The notes beneath the pieces are model-generated. The model had not been told where the DNA came from, made no database searches, and saw only the letters and a list, made by a program, of their open reading frames with translations. Both the position numbers and the translations under genes were made by a program. DNA of 64,000 nt from Pseudomonas saliphila (GTDB lineage: Bacteria; Pseudomonadota; Gammaproteobacteria; Pseudomonadales; Pseudomonadaceae), in contig NZ_VTVA01000007.1 of the NCBI RefSeq assembly GCF_008638345.1, positions 143,522-207,521 of the forward strand, read 5' to 3'. Shown here in pieces: positions 19,524 to 28,830 of the stretch; the stretch's first letter is position 1; the number at the start of each line of letters is the position of its first letter.

Positions 19524-20493
19524 GACACCGGTACCTGCGCCGGCCATTGCCTTGCTCGCCAGTCAGCCAGCCAAGCGAAAGCTGCTGGCTGAGGTGCTGG
19601 GCGAGTTCGGCTACCGGGTAGTCTTCGCCAACGAGCCTGAGCGGCTGGATTGTGCCCAATTGGCGGCGGTGAGTACTGATGCCTGGTTGCTTGAACTGTC
19701 CGAAGAATCGGTACTGGCTGAGTGGCTGCTCGAGCATAGTCCGGTCCCGGTTTTGTTGGGAACGGGGGAAGTGCCCGACCGGCACAGCGAAGACTACCCA
19801 CGCTGGAAACGCAGGCTGTATAACAAGTTGCAGCCCTTATTGGGTAATCCTCCGGCGGGTCAGGCGCCGAGTATGTCGGTCGCTACCCCAAGCCCATCTG
19901 GTTTGCCTGCTGCCCGTTGTGTCTGGTTGTTGGCGGCGTCGCTGGGTGGCCCCGCAGCGGTAAAAAGTTTCCTGGATGCCTTGCCGGCCGATCTGCCGGT
20001 GGCGTTCATTTACGCACAACACATTGATCAGGGCTTCGAGTACAAACTGCCGCAAATATTGGGTCGTCATAACGACTGGCGTTTCTTTAATTGTGAGGAA
20101 GGTTCGCGCCTGCACGAAGGCGAGGTGATGGTCGCGCCTATCAGACGTGCGATCGAGTTTGGTCCCGGCGGTGAGGTGCGGTTGTCTGATCAGCCCTGGC
20201 CGGGCGCCTACCAGCCAGCGATAGAGGTGTTACTGGATGAGCTCGTCAAAACATTCAGTCCGGATTGTGGCGCGATCATCTTTAGCGGCATGGGTGAAGA
20301 CGGCGTAGCCGCGTGCGGTCGGATGCACGAAAAAGGCATGCCGGTCTGGACTCAGAGTGCGGAGAGCGCGGCCTGCGCCACCATGCCCCTGGCCGTTCAA
20401 CTGGCGGGGTTCAGTAGCCGACAGGGCTCACCCGAAGAGTTGGCCATGGCAATGCGGAATTGGATCGATCAGGAGTTACTCGTGGCACTCTAG
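19516..20493 (+). CDS. chpB: ChpB, CheB-type receptor methylesterase
   Basis: Glutamate methylesterase expected to demethylate PilJ, opposing PilK. The 325-residue protein starts at a GTG inside the end of chpA. The C-terminal catalytic domain has the expected triad: Ser142 (AASLGGP), His169 (YAQHIDQG) and Asp262 (SGMGEDGV). The N-terminal 110 residues look like a receiver fold that has lost its phosphorylation site: where DxxMP would be expected it reads AWLLELSEE, with Glu60 rather than Asp. Control by phosphorylation is therefore unlikely. Confidence 0.95.
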   Translation: MNETPVPAPAIALLASQPAKRKLLAEVLGEFGYRVVFANEPERLDCAQLAAVSTDAWLLELSEESVLAEWLLEHSPVPVLLGTGEVPDRHSEDYPRWKRRLYNKLQPLLGNPPAGQAPSMSVATPSPSGLPAARCVWLLAASLGGPAAVKSFLDALPADLPVAFIYAQHIDQGFEYKLPQILGRHNDWRFFNCEEGSRLHEGEVMVAPIRRAIEFGPGGEVRLSDQPWPGAYQPAIEVLLDELVKTFSPDCGAIIFSGMGEDGVAACGRMHEKGMPVWTQSAESAACATMPLAVQLAGFSSRQGSPEELAMAMRNWIDQELLVAL

Positions 20494-20664
20494 CGCGGTC
20501 AGGCTGCCATCGCGCCATGATACGGCGAGCATCCGCAAGAAGGTGTCGCAGCAGGAGCTGAACCCTAATCACCTGCCATACCCCGTCTGCTGTGACTGGG
20601 CGGGCAACAGGATCGCGGTCAAAGGTCGACAGGCCCGGGATCACGGAACAATCGAGAGGACAAC
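20494..20664. other. Intergenic region chpB-chpC
   Basis: A 171-bp gap unusual for this otherwise tight operon. I see no gene, no clear hairpin terminator and no convincing promoter; a short GAGAGGA ribosome binding site precedes chpC. Confidence 0.35.
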
Positions 20665-21141
20665 ATGGCAACGTCAGACGCATTGGAAAGCTTGAATGGG
20701 CTGGTCGTACCGCTGGCTACGAAGCCGCTGTTATTGCCCAACGTCGCAGTGGCGGAGCTAGTCGGTTATCGCCTGAGCCAACCGGCTACGCAGGGGCCTG
20801 AATGGTTTCTCGGCTGGACGACATGGCGCGACCAGCTGGTGCCCTTGATCGATCCGGAACGTCTGCTCGGGCAGGCGTCGTCAACTGATAGCGCCGCACA
20901 GCCACGCACGCTGGTGCTTAACGCGCTGGGTGGCCGGTCCGGTCTGCAGTTCATCGGCATGCGCATCTGGGCCATTCCCCGTTCACGCAAAGTTATTCGC
21001 GGCGAGATAGAAACCAGAGGCGAGGGCAGTGATTTCGTGCTGCAAGAGGTGAGCGTTGGTGAAGATACTAATACCATGCTGATCCCGGATCTTCTGGCCG
21101 TTGAACAGGCGCTGGCCGATACCGGATTGCTGCGCGCCTGA
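20665..21141 (+). CDS. chpC: ChpC, CheW-like coupling protein
   Basis: Second CheW-domain adaptor of the Pil-Chp system (158 residues), proposed in P. aeruginosa to link additional receptors to ChpA. Visible family features are NGLVVPLATKPLLLPNVAVAE, WFLGWTTWRDQLVPLIDPERLL and MRIWAIPRSRKVIRGEI. It is the last gene of the cluster here; the chpD and chpE genes that follow chpC in P. aeruginosa are absent, and a convergent amgS begins 20 bp further on. Confidence 0.93.
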   Translation: MATSDALESLNGLVVPLATKPLLLPNVAVAELVGYRLSQPATQGPEWFLGWTTWRDQLVPLIDPERLLGQASSTDSAAQPRTLVLNALGGRSGLQFIGMRIWAIPRSRKVIRGEIETRGEGSDFVLQEVSVGEDTNTMLIPDLLAVEQALADTGLLRA

Positions 21142-21161
21142 ATCTCGAAAGATTTCACTTA

Positions 21162-22469
21162 TCAATCCGCAACGGGAAGACTGAACCGGGCTTCGGTGCC
21201 ACCGCCGCCGCGATTGAGTAGCTGTACCGTTGCGCCATGCGTGTCCGCGATGCGCTTGACGATGGCCAGGCCTAGCCCGGTTCCCTTGGTGGACCGCGCT
21301 CGGTCTCCGCGGGTGAAGGGCGTAAATAGCGATTCCGATTCAGCTGGCTCGATGCCGGGCCCTCTGTCCAGCACGGCGATGACCAGATAACGCTGGGTCC
21401 CGGTGCGGGTTTCATAGGTGCAGACTTCGACGCCGGCGCCACCATGCTTGAGTGCATTTTCGATCAGATTGGTTATGGCGCGCTTCATGGATAGCCGTCG
21501 CAGCGGCGTGGCGGGCACGGGCTCAAGGCATAGGCGAACTCTTTCCTCGCCGGTATTGAGCGGCGCGACCACTTCGCGAATCAATTCATTGATATCCGCC
21601 GGCTCTACTTTTTCCGCATTACCATCGCGGATGAAGGCCATGAACTGATCCAGTATCGCGTCCATGTCTTCGATGTCTCTGATCATGCCCTCCGTGAGTT
21701 CAGGATCGCTCGACGACAGCATCTCGGTAGACAAACGCATGCGCGTCAGCGGGGTGCGTAGATCATGCGATACGCCAGCCAGCAGCAGTGTGCGGTCACG
21801 GTTGGCCTGTTCCACGTCGTGGGCCATCTGGTTGAAAGCGCGATACACCTCGGCGATTTCCGCCGGTCCTCCGGTATCCAGCAGACGGATCCGCTGACCG
21901 CGTCCGACTCGGCGTGCGGCCAGCTCCAGTACTTTCAGGGGTCTGTTCAGCTGGCGAACAAAGATCCAGGCAGTGGCAGTGGACAATACGCCGATCGACA
22001 GCAGCCAGGTCACTACCCACCAGATGCGTTGGCCCCGTAGCGGATGGGCGTAGAGCGGGACTTTGAGCCAGTAGTCGCCGTAGTTGGCCTGATGAATCCA
22101 GATGGCCGGCTCTTCGTGGGTGCGAACTCTCACCAAAGTGCGGTCGCCAAGTTCGTCCCGCACCTGGTTGGTGAAGATGCCGGAGTAGGGCCAGTGGATT
22201 TCACCCGGCGGGACTTTGTCCTCCGTCACCAATCCCATGCCCGTCATGCGCTCGAGATCAGCGCGCGCTTCCGGGTTGGCGGCCCAATAGGCATGCACCA
22301 GCATCGCGGTGCCATGGCTGTATTGGCGGTCGACCAGCAGGTCTTCGTTGCTCATCAGATAGACGATGGTCAGCAGTTTGGAGAACAGCGTGACCACCAG
22401 CACCAACAACAGCGTTCGGGCAAAAAAACTACGCGGCAGTAATGGATGCCAGCCGGGTCCTCCCTTCAC
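21162..22469 (-). CDS. amgS: AmgS/EnvZ-type sensor histidine kinase
   Basis: Inner-membrane histidine kinase of the EnvZ family; its Pseudomonas version AmgS, with AmgR, responds to envelope stress from mistranslated membrane proteins. The start taken is a GTG whose GTGA overlaps the amgR stop codon, giving 435 residues, the family's usual length; a longer frame to 22505 is possible. Domains: first membrane helix ([19 protein letters not shown]), periplasmic sensor to about residue 150, second helix near 150-170, HAMP ([19 protein letters not shown]), H-box [16 protein letters not shown] with His235, N-box [11 protein letters not shown] and ATP lid [16 protein letters not shown]. Confidence 0.94.
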   Translation of the reverse strand: MKGGPGWHPLLPRSFFARTLLLVLVVTLFSKLLTIVYLMSNEDLLVDRQYSHGTAMLVHAYWAANPEARADLERMTGMGLVTEDKVPPGEIHWPYSGIFTNQVRDELGDRTLVRVRTHEEPAIWIHQANYGDYWLKVPLYAHPLRGQRIWWVVTWLLSIGVLSTATAWIFVRQLNRPLKVLELAARRVGRGQRIRLLDTGGPAEIAEVYRAFNQMAHDVEQANRDRTLLLAGVSHDLRTPLTRMRLSTEMLSSSDPELTEGMIRDIEDMDAILDQFMAFIRDGNAEKVEPADINELIREVVAPLNTGEERVRLCLEPVPATPLRRLSMKRAITNLIENALKHGGAGVEVCTYETRTGTQRYLVIAVLDRGPGIEPAESESLFTPFTRGDRARSTKGTGLGLAIVKRIADTHGATVQLLNRGGGGTEARFSLPVAD

Positions 22470-23182
22470 TTGCCGTCCGGTACGAATACGTAGCCCACGC
22501 CCCACACCGTCTGAATATAGCGTGGCTTGGACGGGTCGGGTTCAAGCATGCGGCGCAAGCGGGAAATCTGCACGTCGATCGAGCGTTCCAGGGCGTCCCA
22601 TTCGCGGCCACGTGCCAGCTGCATCAGCTTGTCGCGGGTCAAGGGTTCGCGCGGGTGTTGAACCAATGCCTTGAGTACGGCGAACTCCCCGGTGGTAAGC
22701 ATATGGACTTCGTCACCGCGCTTGAGCTCGCGGGTCGCCAGGCTGAGAACGAACTCGCCGAAGGTGACTTCGTTGTCGTCCGCGCTGGGGGCGCCTGGCA
22801 CCTGAGGTGATTGACGGCGCAACACGGCTTTGATGCGCGCGACCAGTTCCCTGGGATTGAACGGCTTGGGCAGGTAGTCATCCGCGCCCATTTCCAGACC
22901 TTCGATGCGGCTGGTCTCGTCACCCTTGGCGGTCAGCATGATGATTGGCGTGCGGTTGCCCTGATCGCGCAACCGTTTGCACGCGGTCATGCCATCCTCG
23001 CCGGGCAGCATCAGATCCAGAACGATTAGCGAATACAGCTCGCGGGCCAGCAAGCGGTCCATCTGTTCGGTATTCTCGACGGCGCGGACGCGGTAATCCT
23101 GCTCCGTCAGAAAACGCTCCAGTAGTCGCCGCAGCCGTACGTCATCATCGACAATCAGGATTTTTTCGCCTTCGCTATTCAT
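22466..23182 (-). CDS. amgR: AmgR/OmpR-type response regulator
   Basis: OmpR-family transcription factor partnered with AmgS. From the chosen ATG the 238-residue protein has a receiver domain ([18 protein letters not shown], phospho-acceptor Asp56 in [34 protein letters not shown]) and a C-terminal winged helix with [35 protein letters not shown] and [14 protein letters not shown]. An in-frame ATG ten codons earlier gives an atypical extension. It is divergent from tex, the order known in P. aeruginosa. Confidence 0.95.
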   Translation of the reverse strand: MNSEGEKILIVDDDVRLRRLLERFLTEQDYRVRAVENTEQMDRLLARELYSLIVLDLMLPGEDGMTACKRLRDQGNRTPIIMLTAKGDETSRIEGLEMGADDYLPKPFNPRELVARIKAVLRRQSPQVPGAPSADDNEVTFGEFVLSLATRELKRGDEVHMLTTGEFAVLKALVQHPREPLTRDKLMQLARGREWDALERSIDVQISRLRRMLEPDPSKPRYIQTVWGVGYVFVPDGK

Positions 23183-23435
23183 GCCGTCTCTACCCGTTGA
23201 ATGTGCCGTCATTGTGGCGTAAGCCGCCCTGTTTACTCATTGACCCTTGTTACAAATAATTTCCCAGCTGCACGTATTATAGGGATGTATCGCGTGGCGT
23301 TCGCAAAACCGTGCGCCAGCAATTATTCCTACACCTTAGCCCTTGATGGCCGTGGTTGCAGCGGCGGGTTTCCTCGTTTGGCGTGAGACTCGGTTATACT
23401 TCGCGGCTCGTTGAAAAAACTGGGTGCCCGTGCCG

Positions 23436-25790
23436 ATGGAAAGTATTGCTTCACGAATTGCCAGCGAGCTGGCAGTTCGCCCCGAACAGGTGGTCGCTAC
23501 CGTAACCCTTCTGGATGAAGGCGCAAGCGTTCCGTTTATCGCACGCTATCGGAAAGAAGTCACCGGCAGTCTTGACGATACCCAGCTACGGTTCCTGGAG
23601 GAGCGGCTGCGCTATCTTCGTGAGCTGGACGATCGGCGCCTGAGCATCCTCGCCAGCATTACCGAACAGGGCAAGCTGACGGCGGAACTGGAACAGAACA
23701 TCCGCGAAGCCGATACTAAGACCCGCCTCGAAGACCTTTACCTACCGTATAAGGTCAAGCGCCGCACTAAGGGCCAGATCGCCATCGAAGCCGGGCTTTT
23801 GCCCTTGGCGGACCAGTTGTTTGACGATCCCACGCACGATCCCGCCCAGCTGGCGACGGCGTACGTCGACGCAGACAAGGGTGTTGCCGACATCAAGGCC
23901 GCCCTCGATGGCGCTAAATACATCCTTATGGAACGCTTCAGCGAAGACGCCGCCTTGTTGGAGCGTCTGCGTCAGGCCGTGCGCCAGGACGGTCGCCTGA
24001 CGTCGCGGTTGGTTGCCGGGAAAGAGCAGGAGGGTGCCAAGTTCCGCGATTATTTCGAGTATGACGAAGCGTATCGCAACGTGCCTTCTCATCGCGCACT
24101 GGCCATTCTGCGTGGGCGCAACGAAGGCATATTGAGCATCTCCCTGCAGCTGGGCGACCCGGATGCACCGGCCAGTGCCACGCATCCCTGCGAAGGCATG
24201 ATTGCCGACGCGTTCGGGATCACTGATCGGGGCCGCCCGGCTGATACATGGCTGGCTGAGGTGGTCCGCTGGACCTGGCGTGTGAAGCTGTCCGGTCATG
24301 TGGAGACCGAGCTGCTGGGTAACCTGCGCGAAGCAGCAGAAGATGAAGCGATCCGCGTGTTTGCCAACAATCTGAAAGACCTGCTGCTGGCCGCCCCGGC
24401 CGGCCCCAAGGTCACCCTGGCGATGGATCCGGGCCTGCGCACCGGCGTCAAACTCGCCGTTGTCGAGGCCACCGGTAAGTTGGTCGATACGGCGACCATC
24501 TTTCCCCATGCGCCCCGCAACCAGTGGGATCAGTCCTTGGCTGTATTGGTTGCGCTGTGTAAGACACATGGCGTGAATCTGATCGCCATCGGCAATGGCA
24601 CTGCCTCGCGAGAGAGCGACAAGCTGGCCGGTGACCTGCTCAAGCTGTGCCCTGAATTGAAAATGCAGAAAATCACCGTGTCTGAAGCGGGCGCGTCGGT
24701 ATATTCCGCCTCGGAACTGGCCGCCAAGGAATTCCCTGACCTGGACGTTACCTACCGTGGCGCCGTGTCCATCGCCCGACGTCTGCAGGACCCGCTGGCG
24801 GAACTGGTAAAGATTGAGCCCAAATCGATCGGGGTTGGCCAGTACCAGCATGATGTGTCCCAGCTGAAGCTGGCGCGCAGCCTGAACGCGGTGGTCGAAG
24901 ACTGCGTAAACGCCGTTGGCGTGGATCTGAACACGGCGTCCATGCCCTTGCTTACCCGCGTATCGGGCCTGAACCCGACCATCGCGCAAAACATTGTGGA
25001 CTATCGCGACGCCAACGGTGCCTTCGGCAGTCGCCGCGAGCTGCTCAAGGTTGCTCGCCTCGGCGCCAAGACCTTTGAGCAGGCGGCCGGCTTTCTGCGC
25101 GTCATGGGTGGCAGCAATCCGCTGGATGCTTCTGCAGTGCATCCCGAGGCGTATCCACTGGTCGAGCGCATCGCCGGAGAAACCGGCCGGGATATTCGCG
25201 GCTTGATCGGCGACTCTGGCTTTCTACGCAAGCTCGAACCGGCCAAATTTACCGACGAGCACTTCGGTATTCCGACCATCAACGACATCCTCATGGAGCT
25301 GGATAAGCCGGGCCGCGATCCACGTCCGGAATTCAAGGCCGCTGCCTTCCAGGAAGGCGTTGAGAAGATCGGCGACCTCACGCCTGGCATGGTGCTCGAA
25401 GGGGTTGTCAGCAACGTAGCCAATTTCGGCGCGTTCGTGGATATCGGCGTGCATCAGGACGGACTGGTGCATATTTCCATGCTCTCGAACCAGTTCGTCA
25501 AGGACCCGCGTGACGTGGTCAAGGCCGGCGATATCGTCAAAGTGAAAGTACTTGAGGTCGACGTGCCACGCCAGCGTATCAGCCTTAGTATGCGTATGGA
25601 CGCCGAGCCCAGCGCTGCGGGACCGGGCGATGTCGCGTCGGCTGGGCCACGCAATGGCGACCGTCGCGCTGGACGCTCTGCTTCGCGGGGTACAGCCAAG
25701 CAGGGCGCATCAAATACTGGCGCTCAGCCCGCTGCGACTGGTACGTTTGCCAACCTGTTCGCCAATGCCAAAAACTTGAAGAAGCACTGA
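23436..25790 (+). CDS. tex: Tex, RNA-binding transcription accessory protein
   Basis: Large S1-domain nucleic-acid-binding protein of the Tex/Spt6-like family, implicated in transcription and, in some bacteria, toxin expression. The ATG giving [19 protein letters not shown] fits the family N-terminus better than a GTG four codons earlier; the product has 784 residues. Visible parts: N-terminal helical domain ([20 protein letters not shown]), YqgF/RNase H-like domain ([20 protein letters not shown]), helix-hairpin-helix region ([20 protein letters not shown]), and a C-terminal S1 domain ([20 protein letters not shown]). A Lys/Arg/Ala-rich tail follows. The thioesterase gene starts 1 bp after its stop. 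Confidence 0.96.
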   Translation: MESIASRIASELAVRPEQVVATVTLLDEGASVPFIARYRKEVTGSLDDTQLRFLEERLRYLRELDDRRLSILASITEQGKLTAELEQNIREADTKTRLEDLYLPYKVKRRTKGQIAIEAGLLPLADQLFDDPTHDPAQLATAYVDADKGVADIKAALDGAKYILMERFSEDAALLERLRQAVRQDGRLTSRLVAGKEQEGAKFRDYFEYDEAYRNVPSHRALAILRGRNEGILSISLQLGDPDAPASATHPCEGMIADAFGITDRGRPADTWLAEVVRWTWRVKLSGHVETELLGNLREAAEDEAIRVFANNLKDLLLAAPAGPKVTLAMDPGLRTGVKLAVVEATGKLVDTATIFPHAPRNQWDQSLAVLVALCKTHGVNLIAIGNGTASRESDKLAGDLLKLCPELKMQKITVSEAGASVYSASELAAKEFPDLDVTYRGAVSIARRLQDPLAELVKIEPKSIGVGQYQHDVSQLKLARSLNAVVEDCVNAVGVDLNTASMPLLTRVSGLNPTIAQNIVDYRDANGAFGSRRELLKVARLGAKTFEQAAGFLRVMGGSNPLDASAVHPEAYPLVERIAGETGRDIRGLIGDSGFLRKLEPAKFTDEHFGIPTINDILMELDKPGRDPRPEFKAAAFQEGVEKIGDLTPGMVLEGVVSNVANFGAFVDIGVHQDGLVHISMLSNQFVKDPRDVVKAGDIVKVKVLEVDVPRQRISLSMRMDAEPSAAGPGDVASAGPRNGDRRAGRSASRGTAKQGASNTGAQPAATGTFANLFANAKNLKKH

Positions 25791-25791
25791 T

Positions 25792-26193
25792 ATGACTGAA
25801 CATCCAAAGATGGTCGAGATCATGGAGAGCCGCATGAGCGCGTTCACCCAATCGCTCGGAGTCCAGTTTCATTCGATCGAGCGAGGCATTTGTGTGTTGC
25901 GTTTGCCCGTGCTGGAACACCATTTCAACTCGACCAACCGGGTACATGGCGGCGTGATTTTCAGCCTACTGGATTCCGCTATGGGCGCAGCGGCATTCAG
26001 CGTGCTGGAGTCACATGAGAGCACCGCAACCATCGAAGCCAAGATCAATTACACCCGCGCGGTGGTCGCTGGCGAGCTGGAATGCACCGGTAAAGTGGTG
26101 CATGCCGGCACGCGCACCATCATTGTCGATGGTGAAATCTGGCAGGACGGCGCATTGGTCGCCAAGTGTCTTGGTACCTTTGCGCGCATCTGA
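25792..26193 (+). CDS. PaaI-like hotdog thioesterase
   Basis: Small hotdog-fold acyl-CoA thioesterase of the PaaI/YdiI group, 133 residues. The motif HHFNSTNRVHGGVIFSLLDS (about residues 43-62) contains the HGGV helix typical of the fold, with the substrate-binding Asp in LLDSAMG; INYTRAVVAGELECTGKV is the second conserved strand region. The gene begins 1 bp after tex and is probably co-transcribed. The natural substrate cannot be read from the sequence. Confidence 0.9.
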   Translation: MTEHPKMVEIMESRMSAFTQSLGVQFHSIERGICVLRLPVLEHHFNSTNRVHGGVIFSLLDSAMGAAAFSVLESHESTATIEAKINYTRAVVAGELECTGKVVHAGTRTIIVDGEIWQDGALVAKCLGTFARI

Positions 26194-26262
26194 ACGCTTC
26201 TATACTGATAAACGTCCGGTGCGCACTGTGTCACCGAATTCTACGCTCAAGGAGTGACAACC

Positions 26263-27834
26263 TTGTCACCAACGCTCAGCCAGTATCTCGAATTTCTTGG
26301 TCAGTCGGCCCGCCGTGAGCAATTGCTCGGCTTCAAGCATGGTATCGAGAAAGAAAGCCTGCGCATCACTGAAGGGGGTGTGCTGGCGCAGACGCAGCAT
26401 CCCACGGCGCTCGGCTCGGCGCTGACGCACCCGACGATCACTACGGACTACTCCGAAGCGCTGGTAGAACTGATCACGCCCGTGTGTACCAGCATTGAAG
26501 GCTTGTTTGACAATCTGGACCGGATTCACCGTTTCACCTACAGCCAGCTAGGGGACGAGCGGTTATGGATCCAGTCCATGCCCTGTCTGCTGCCGGAGCG
26601 CGATCAGGACATTCCGATTGGCTGGTATGGCACCTCCAATATCGGCATGCTCAAACACGTTTACCGCCGCGGCCTGGCGATCCGTTATGGCAAGGCCATG
26701 CAGTGCATTGCCGGCATCCATTACAACTTCTCCCTGCCAGACAAGGTGTGGCAGTTGTTGCAGCAGCACGATGGTGACCAGCGCTCGGCGCAGGACTATC
26801 AGTCTGCGCGGTATATGGCGACGATTCGCAATTTCCGCCGCTATGCCTGGTTGCTGATGTATCTCTTTGGTGCGTCGCCGGCGGTATGCGCGAGCTTCCT
26901 GCAGGGGCGCGATCACAAGCTGCAGCGGCTGGGGGAGAAGAGTCTGTACCTGCCGTACGCGACCAGCCTGCGGATGAGCGATCTGGGCTATAACAACAAT
27001 GCCCAGTCCGGCCTGAACATCTGCTATAACGGGCTCGATCAGTACATTCAGAGCATGCAGCAAGCCATCAGCATGCCCTACGCGCCGTACGCCGAAATGG
27101 GCACCCACGATGCGCAGGGCAACTGGCAGCAGCTCAATACCAATCTGTTGCAAATCGAGAACGAGTTCTACAGCCCGATCCGGCCCAAGCGGGTCACGCG
27201 CAGCGGGGAAAAGCCCGTGCACGCGCTGGCGTCACGCGGAGTGGAATATATCGAAGTGCGCTGTATGGATATCGACCCCTTTGCCCCGCTCGGTGTCGAG
27301 CCTGCCACCGCGCGGTTTCTTGACAGCTTCCTGTTGTATTGCGCGCTGGAGGACAGCCCGGAATTCGAGCCTGACGAATGTGAGGAAACGGGCGTGAACT
27401 TTGACCTGGCGGTCAAGCGCGGTCGGGAGCCAGGCTTGAGCCTCCATCAGAACGGAACGGATATTGCCCTCAAGGATTGGGGGTTGAGCCTGCTCGATGA
27501 CATCGCTGCCTGCGCACAGCTGCTCGATCAGACGAATGCGACCGCCGATTTCAGTGACAGCCTGAAGCAGCAGCGTGACAAGCTGCACAACCCGGACCTG
27601 ACGCCGTCTGCACGGGTGCTCACAGAAATAGAGCGCCACGGCAACAGCTTCTTCCGTTTCGCTCTGGCGCAATCGGAAGCGCACCGCGAGTATTTCATGG
27701 CGCGGCCGCTGGATGCCGAGAGCATGGATGCGTTTCGCCGTCAGGCGGAGGCATCCCTGACCGAGCAGGCCGCAATGGAAGCGGCGGATGATGTGGATTT
27801 TGACACTTTCGTTAGGACCTACCTGAGCCAGTAA
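26263..27834 (+). CDS. gshA: Glutamate-cysteine ligase
   Basis: ATP-dependent synthesis of gamma-glutamylcysteine, the first and limiting step of glutathione synthesis. The start is taken as TTG at 26263 because a strong AAGGAG (26249-26254) lies exactly 8 nt before it, whereas the in-frame GTG at 26254 overlaps that ribosome binding site. The 523-residue type 1 ligase shows FKHGIEKESLRIT near the N-terminus, TTDYSEALVELITP, CIAGIHYNFSLPD, NNAQSGLNICYN and EYIEVRCMDIDPF. The partner gshB is at 7525-8487. A rare start codon would help keep GshA levels low; that point is inference. Confidence 0.95.
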   Translation: MSPTLSQYLEFLGQSARREQLLGFKHGIEKESLRITEGGVLAQTQHPTALGSALTHPTITTDYSEALVELITPVCTSIEGLFDNLDRIHRFTYSQLGDERLWIQSMPCLLPERDQDIPIGWYGTSNIGMLKHVYRRGLAIRYGKAMQCIAGIHYNFSLPDKVWQLLQQHDGDQRSAQDYQSARYMATIRNFRRYAWLLMYLFGASPAVCASFLQGRDHKLQRLGEKSLYLPYATSLRMSDLGYNNNAQSGLNICYNGLDQYIQSMQQAISMPYAPYAEMGTHDAQGNWQQLNTNLLQIENEFYSPIRPKRVTRSGEKPVHALASRGVEYIEVRCMDIDPFAPLGVEPATARFLDSFLLYCALEDSPEFEPDECEETGVNFDLAVKRGREPGLSLHQNGTDIALKDWGLSLLDDIAACAQLLDQTNATADFSDSLKQQRDKLHNPDLTPSARVLTEIERHGNSFFRFALAQSEAHREYFMARPLDAESMDAFRRQAEASLTEQAAMEAADDVDFDTFVRTYLSQ

Positions 27835-28125
27835 CGTCGGCTAGCCAGCCTTCTCAATGGCGGAGCCTGTCCTGAAATGGCGGGCTCGCGCTGCCCCTAA
27901 GTAGACGAGTCCGGTTCTGGTGACAGTCCGAGGTCAGCTGCCGCGAGGGACAGGGCCGCGCCGACACGCTGCAAGTACATCCCTGTAAGCTCGTCGATGA
28001 CATCCCTGTGATCGCAGGGTCGGCTCAGCCCTGTCGCCTGGCTTCGTATGAACATTTTAGTTTCCGGAAGGCACAACCCAAACGGGTTTATTTCTCTGCA
28101 TCACGCCGATGCTCGATCAAGCTCG
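27835..28125. other. Non-coding region after gshA, rich in short palindromic motifs
   Basis: No plausible gene lies between gshA and the FliL-like gene (the whole gap is 27835-28261). The left part holds two direct copies of the 10-mer ACATCCCTGT (listed separately) within a GC-rich stretch and no obvious U-tract terminator for gshA. The right part is occupied by a long inverted repeat, also listed separately. Short open frames crossing it have no family resemblance. Confidence 0.6.
27977..28009. repeat. Tandem ACATCCCTGT motifs
   Basis: ACATCCCTGT occurs at 27977-27986 and 28000-28009, 23 bp apart, the first embedded in the palindrome TACATCCCTGTA-like context. A third copy in reverse orientation (ACAGGGATGT, 28156-28165) lies at the core of the nearby long inverted repeat. 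The pattern resembles fragments of dispersed intergenic palindromic repeats seen in Pseudomonas genomes; the resemblance is from memory. Confidence 0.6.
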
Positions 28126-28221
28126 CCGGCTGTCAGGGTGGCGCAAGTGTCGAAAACAGGGATGTTTTCGTCAAGCCCCCATGGATGGGTTCACCGCGTC
28201 TTGCGCCACCCTGACAGCCGG
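28126..28221. repeat. Nested inverted repeat, 22-bp perfect arms
   Basis: The 22-nt arms at 28126-28147 and 28200-28221 are exact reverse complements (left arm begins CCGGCTGTCAGG, right arm ends CCTGACAGCCGG). They enclose 52 bp that contain a second inverted repeat, CGAAAAC/GTTTTCG around AGGGAT (28151-28170), and then CCCCCATGGATGGG (28176-28189). In RNA the whole 96-bp unit would fold into a long stem with internal hairpins. It could be a small non-autonomous mobile repeat (MITE or REP-type) or a strong transcript-end structure between gshA and the convergent FliL-like gene. No target-site duplication is evident. Confidence 0.8.
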
Positions 28222-28261
28222 TGGGCGACTGACGCGCGATATTAGATGCGGCACTTCCAGC

Positions 28262-28666
28262 TCACTGCGTAATGAGATTATTGAACAGCAGATCCGTGAC
28301 CAGCGGCTGGCCTTCCTCTTCTTCCAGCACCTGCTGGACCGCTTGCAGTGCTTCGCTGCGCAGCTGCTCCTTGCCTTCCAGTCCGGCCAGCGCGTCCGGG
28401 GTCTGGCGGGCAAAGAGCGTGACCAGGGTGTTGCGTATCAGTGGGTCGTGATATTCGATACGTGACACCGCCGCGTTGTCGCTGGCACGTAGCGCCACGT
28501 CGACCTTCAGGTATTGCAGGCGGGGGCCGGGGCCGATGGTGCCTATGAACGAGGGCTTCAAATCCACATAGGGGGAGGCGGCAGGCGTTTCAGTCGCCGC
28601 CTGGGCCGGTAGCGCCACGCTACATGTCAGTGCCAATGCCAGCAATGCCTTCTGCAATCCTTTCAC
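28262..28666 (-). CDS. FliL-like exported protein
   Basis: A 134-residue protein resembling the periplasmic domain of FliL (flagellar basal-body-associated protein). The GTG start is chosen because a GGAG lies upstream at suitable distance and it yields a clean signal peptide, KGLQKALLALALTCSVALPAQA, ending AQA. The mature part shows YVDLKPSFIGTIG, LQYLKVDVALRASD, HDPLIRNTLVTLFARQ and the FliL-like end VTDLLFNNLITQ. Unlike true FliL it seems to have a cleavable signal rather than a lasting N-terminal anchor, and no flagellar genes are near. The function is unknown; it is probably periplasmic. Confidence 0.75.
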   Translation of the reverse strand: MKGLQKALLALALTCSVALPAQAATETPAASPYVDLKPSFIGTIGPGPRLQYLKVDVALRASDNAAVSRIEYHDPLIRNTLVTLFARQTPDALAGLEGKEQLRSEALQAVQQVLEEEEGQPLVTDLLFNNLITQ

Positions 28667-28830
28667 TTCAACTACTCCGCTGGGTTTGATACAGCATATC
28701 CGAGCGTGGCAGCAGCGCCAAACCATTATGCCCGCCGGTCTTATGCATGCTGATCAACCACAGACATGGTAATTGACCAGGGTGCCGTCGAAGCCGCTAG
28801 ACTGTTGAAAAACCGCACAGGGGAGATGTC

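Noticed and set aside
23742..25142. 466-codon reverse-strand open frame opposite tex
   Set aside because: Shadow of tex: no motifs, no ribosome binding site, and Tex similarity runs through the whole opposite strand.
28008..28245. Short forward open frames across the palindromic gap
   Set aside because: They run through the inverted repeat, have no similarity to any family and no good ribosome binding site.
28262..28666. True FliL of a flagellar operon
   Set aside because: No flagellar genes adjoin and the N-terminal membrane anchor is replaced by a signal peptide.
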